From Mesorhabditis belari (taxonomy: Eukaryota > Nematoda > Chromadorea > Rhabditida > Rhabditidae): a stretch of DNA of 64,000 nucleotides. Within the stretch, counting starts at the first letter, position 1. Each line of letters opens with the position of its first letter. The notes below the pieces were generated by a model. The model ran no database searches. It was given only the letters and a program-made list of their open reading frames with translations, and was not told the origin of the DNA. A program made the translations under genes and the position numbers. The stretch spans positions 268,485 to 332,484 of the forward strand of contig CAUEEP010000253.1 in the NCBI GenBank assembly GCA_958450365.1, given 5' to 3'. Below are positions 61,327-64,000 of this stretch, piece by piece.

Positions 61327-61629
61327 TCAGATTCTCCCGAGACAGCTGATTTTGGGAAATTTTTGTGCTGCCTTGCCACTCTTTCGGCAAATGGGTCCCG
61401 CAACGACAATACTGACTGCGAAAGGACGCTTATGGAGTGGGTTGGAAACGTCGGTTAAGTTGAAGGGCTTCCGGGATAAAGTTACCTGGAAGTAGAATTG
61501 GGTTTTTTCCAATTTAGATACGTTTGTTTGTGAGGTTTCTCCGACAACCGCCTCCTCATTCTTTCCATTTCCTCTGGCTATTGATGACGGAAGCATTGAT
61601 TCTTTTCGATGAGACTTTGAAACTTTCAT
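61327..61629 (-). CDS. Possible small unidentified protein, 100 codons
   Basis: An open frame MKVSKSHRKESMLPSSIARG through KISCLGRI and a stop. A donor-like CTTCCAG|GTAACT lies after codon 48, so the first half may be a first exon. The opposite strand is open over part of it. Composition is less AT-rich than the flanks. No family was recognised and it may be chance. Confidence 0.25.
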   Translation of the reverse strand: MKVSKSHRKESMLPSSIARGNGKNEEAVVGETSQTNVSKLEKTQFYFQVTLSRKPFNLTDVSNPLHKRPFAVSIVVAGPICRKSGKAAQKFPKISCLGRI

Positions 61630-62141
61630 TTTTCTTGAATACCTTGAAATAACTATTGAATTTTTAATTAGGACACGTATGGTTTAAAAGGTTTCAGGCA
61701 GATTTTTCGCAAACCACTCTCGATCTATTACTCTTAGTTTATTGGATAAGGAAAATTACTGCTTAAACTTTAACGAGAAAGTTTTAATTCCCAATAAATT
61801 TGTTGTTCAGCTGAATTTTGAGTGTCTTTAGTGAGGTGATAGTTGTGTACGCTTTGCGCTTGGTCGCCCTCCCACTTGGAGTATTCTCCGAGATACCGGT
61901 CCTGCTAGTTTTTGTTTGTGAAAGCGCCAAGACTGTGAAGAGAAAAAGAAGGCGGCTGGGACCACTTTCTTTTTCTTTTTTGCTTCTTTTTTGCTTTTCT
62001 CCCGAACCCCATCACCGTCACACGTCAATAATTTGACTTGTGCCATTTGGCGGTGGAATGTCAAGCCAATATTTTGACAGATTCCATGAGAATTGGTGAT
62101 TTTATCGGTCAGAATTTTGGCTGGTGAAATCTGCAAGTGAA
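61630..62141. other. Intergenic stretch, no gene recognised
   Basis: Open frames on both strands at 61818-62226 overlap and have no splice or family support. Part of the minus frame runs into the next foldback element. Confidence 0.4.
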
Positions 62142-62429
62142 AGCGGGATAGGCTACTTTGCGCGAAATTTTTTGCCCAACTGGGTCGTTTGCGCAACTCG
62201 CCATAACTTCCTGTTAAGTGGGCCAATCTTTATGATTTTGATTTCATTTTGTAGATCTCAATAAGTGCAACAAAATGAAACCAAAATCATAAAGATTGGC
62301 CCACTTAACAGGAAGTTATGGCGAGTTGCGCAAATGACTCAGTTGACCAAATGGCCCAGTTGGGCAAACGACCCAGTTGCGCAAATGACCCCGTTGCGCA
62401 AATAAAATGGCGGAAATTAGCCTACCCCG
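62142..62429. mobile_element. Foldback element with GGGTAGGCTA ends
   Basis: GGGATAGGCTACTTTGCGCG and TTAGCCTACCCCG form the ends. Long inner arms pair perfectly (GTTGCGCAACTCGCCATAAC, CCTGTTAAGTGGGCCAATC, ATCATAAAG). The right arm has extra tandem CAGTTGCGCAAATGACC units. Confidence 0.8.
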
Positions 62430-62518
62430 TGAAAGCAGTTGATTTCTTGAACTTGAAAACTTATATCACCTAGAATTATTACACAATTTTGGTTTTTAGT
62501 CAAGCTTTAGATCAATAT

Positions 62519-63149
62519 GGTTTCTCCATTTCTATTTCAATTTCAATTTCAATTATAATTTCTCCATTTTCTTTAGATCAATATGATTTCTCCATTTTCT
62601 TTCAATTATAATTTCTCCATTTTCTTTAGATCAATATAATTTCTCCAAATTTTACCTTTCTTCTAACTAGCACTGTGTGTAAGACAAAATTCAATTTGAA
62701 AAGATTTTTTGATACTTTTGTTGTAAAAAGAATTCAACAGCTATTCAGCATTTCAAAAGCGCTTTCGTCTTCATTATGTTTCTCCGCCCACCGAAACTCT
62801 ATTTTCGCATCTATTATACGTCAGCTTTGTCTTTTTGTTTATTTTATCGATCATCCTATCCCCTTTCATTGTATCGAGGCTGCTTTTTGAGGCATTGGCT
62901 GAATCAACAGCACCGGTTAAGTCCCCGTCTAAAAACGCTGATAATTCTTGGTTTTTTGGCGGTTTTTGGCAAGATTTTCTAGGCAGCGTCAGCTTATTTC
63001 AGCCTTTCCAGAGATTTGTCGCTTTTTTGGGGGCTTTATTTAAGTCTTGAACCCACTTCCCTTCGAAAACTTGGCATTTTTTTTATTTAATAGCTATTTC
63101 TTGTTTTGCTTGTTTTCTAAATTATAATTTAGTCAATTTTATCTTTTTT
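62519..63149. other. Upstream region of ero-1, short repeats only
   Basis: TTTCTCCATTTTCTTTAGATCAATAT-type repeats occur at 62519-62652. The remaining sequence has overlapping unsupported open frames and probably includes the ero-1 promoter. AAGAATTCAACAGC(T/G)ATTCAGCATTT occurs at 62729 and again at 63418 within ero-1 intron 1. Confidence 0.4.
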
Positions 63150-63155
63150 TTTCAG
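63150..63155 (+). promoter_or_regulatory. ero-1: Probable spliced-leader acceptor of ero-1
   Basis: TTTTTTTTTCAG lies 25 nt before the ATG at 63181. An earlier ATG at 63173 is in another frame and closes soon after, so 63181 was chosen because it opens a signal peptide. Confidence 0.6.
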
Positions 63156-63180
63156 ATAGCGAAAGCCCACCGTATGCCCG

Positions 63181-64000
63181 ATGTTGCGGAAAGCGATTTT
63201 GACGGGGCTTGCCGTCGTTCTGATCTCTTCACTCGTCAACGCACAATTCGATGAGAAACGACAGTGTTTTTGCAAAGAGGTCAGTTTATTATCCTTGTTA
63301 CTATAACTTATTGCTGCTTAATTTAATAATATCTTATCTCGATTAAATCGATTAAAAATAGACACGATTAAATCGTTTTTAAAATTTGAATAAGCAATTT
63401 GAAAAAATACTTGGCTAAAGAATTCAACAGCGATTCAGCATTTTAAAACCTACTGAATCTACTGAAAGAAGTCTACTGAATCTACTAATAAAAAGAAATC
63501 TACTGAATCTACTGAATTGTTTCACATGTAACTGATTTAGAATGAAGCGGTGGAACCTTGTGACTGCTCTTCAGACTCGATTGATGTGTTCAACAATGAA
63601 GTCCTCCACAAGAAGCTCACTCGACTCTTACAACGACCATTTTTCCGATATTATAAAGTACCATCGTTGTTGCTAACTTTTAATGATATTTGTTTAGGTA
63701 AACATGGATAAACAATGTCCATTTTGGCCGGATGATCGCCAATGTGGCTCAAAGGAATGCGGGATAATGACATGCGATGATGAAGTGCCTGCTGGTTTGA
63801 AGCGACCGGCTGTTGTTACAACGGTTGGTTACTTGTGTAATAATGTTGCCAAACTATACAATGTTTGCATGTGGGCAAAAAGAGTTGCATGCACCGAAAA
63901 GTTCTTTTCTTTTGTTAACTCGCAAAAACATAAGAATAGTTTTTGAATAAAAAAATGCAATTCACTTTAAAAATTTCTGAAATACATCACGTAAAGCTTT
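63181..64000 (+). CDS. ero-1: ERO1 endoplasmic reticulum oxidoreductin, N-terminal 114 residues (partial)
   Basis: ERO1 re-oxidises protein disulfide isomerase in the ER lumen with FAD and oxygen, driving disulfide formation. Exons 63181-63279, 63541-63657 and 63698-63823 are in phase; intron 3 runs past the right edge. Residues 1-21 are a signal peptide (LRKAILTGLAVVLISSLVNA). The mature start CFCKE, then CDCSSDSIDVFNNEV, FFRYYKVN, CPFWPDD and CGSKEC follow the ERO1 N-terminal order. The shuttle pair C-x4-C is present as C93-GIMT-C98. The FAD domain and the inner active site lie outside the window. The open frame from 63704 past 63823 is intron read-through. Confidence 0.93.

Overview
This window is nuclear DNA of a nematode. 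Three things point there. Genes are split into many short exons separated by tiny (39-80 nt) or very long introns. Several start codons follow an isolated 3' splice acceptor, as expected for spliced-leader trans-splicing. A (TTAGGC)n block, the nematode telomere unit, lies inside an intron. No prokaryotic feature is present. Gene models were built by hand from splice consensus, reading phase and recognisable protein families. Most proteins come from joined exons and no single open frame shows them.

Layout. (1) 21-15573 (+): the 3' part of unc-13 (MUN domain plus C-terminal C2), 23 exons running off the left edge. Its introns hold a tRNA-Val gene, a 5S-rRNA-derived SINE, transposons, a solo LTR and many unrelated tandem arrays. 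(2) 15574-18530: repeat-rich intergenic DNA with two large arrays of opposite polarity. (3) 18574-20256 (-): a small secreted protease-associated (PA) domain protein, with a 475-bp foldback element just upstream of its start codon. (4) 23288-25051 (+): an unrecognised Pro/Gln/Arg-rich protein with a helical charged tail. (5) 25400-33690 (+): a complete DOMON plus copper type II monooxygenase gene, probably tyramine beta-hydroxylase (tbh-1), 17 exons. (6) 33757-38700: a transposon graveyard with a solo LTR and a 1252-bp mariner. (7) 38749-44719 (+): a small secreted cysteine-rich protein whose last intron holds nested mariners and a 739-bp near-perfect palindrome. (8) 47743-54729 (-): a PAR-type bZIP transcription factor. 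(9) 59536-60776 (+): a CCCH zinc-finger protein with one intact and one degenerate finger. (10) 63181 to the right edge (+): the 5' part of ero-1.

The genes do not form one pathway. unc-13 (vesicle priming) and tbh-1 (octopamine synthesis) are both neuronal in nematodes. ero-1, the PA-domain protein and the cysteine-rich protein belong to the secretory pathway. The bZIP and CCCH proteins are regulators. The striking part of the window is its non-coding structure: at least a dozen foldback elements, more than 25 tandem arrays with unrelated units, nested transposons with readable target duplications, and a 5S-derived SINE with a clear target-site duplication.
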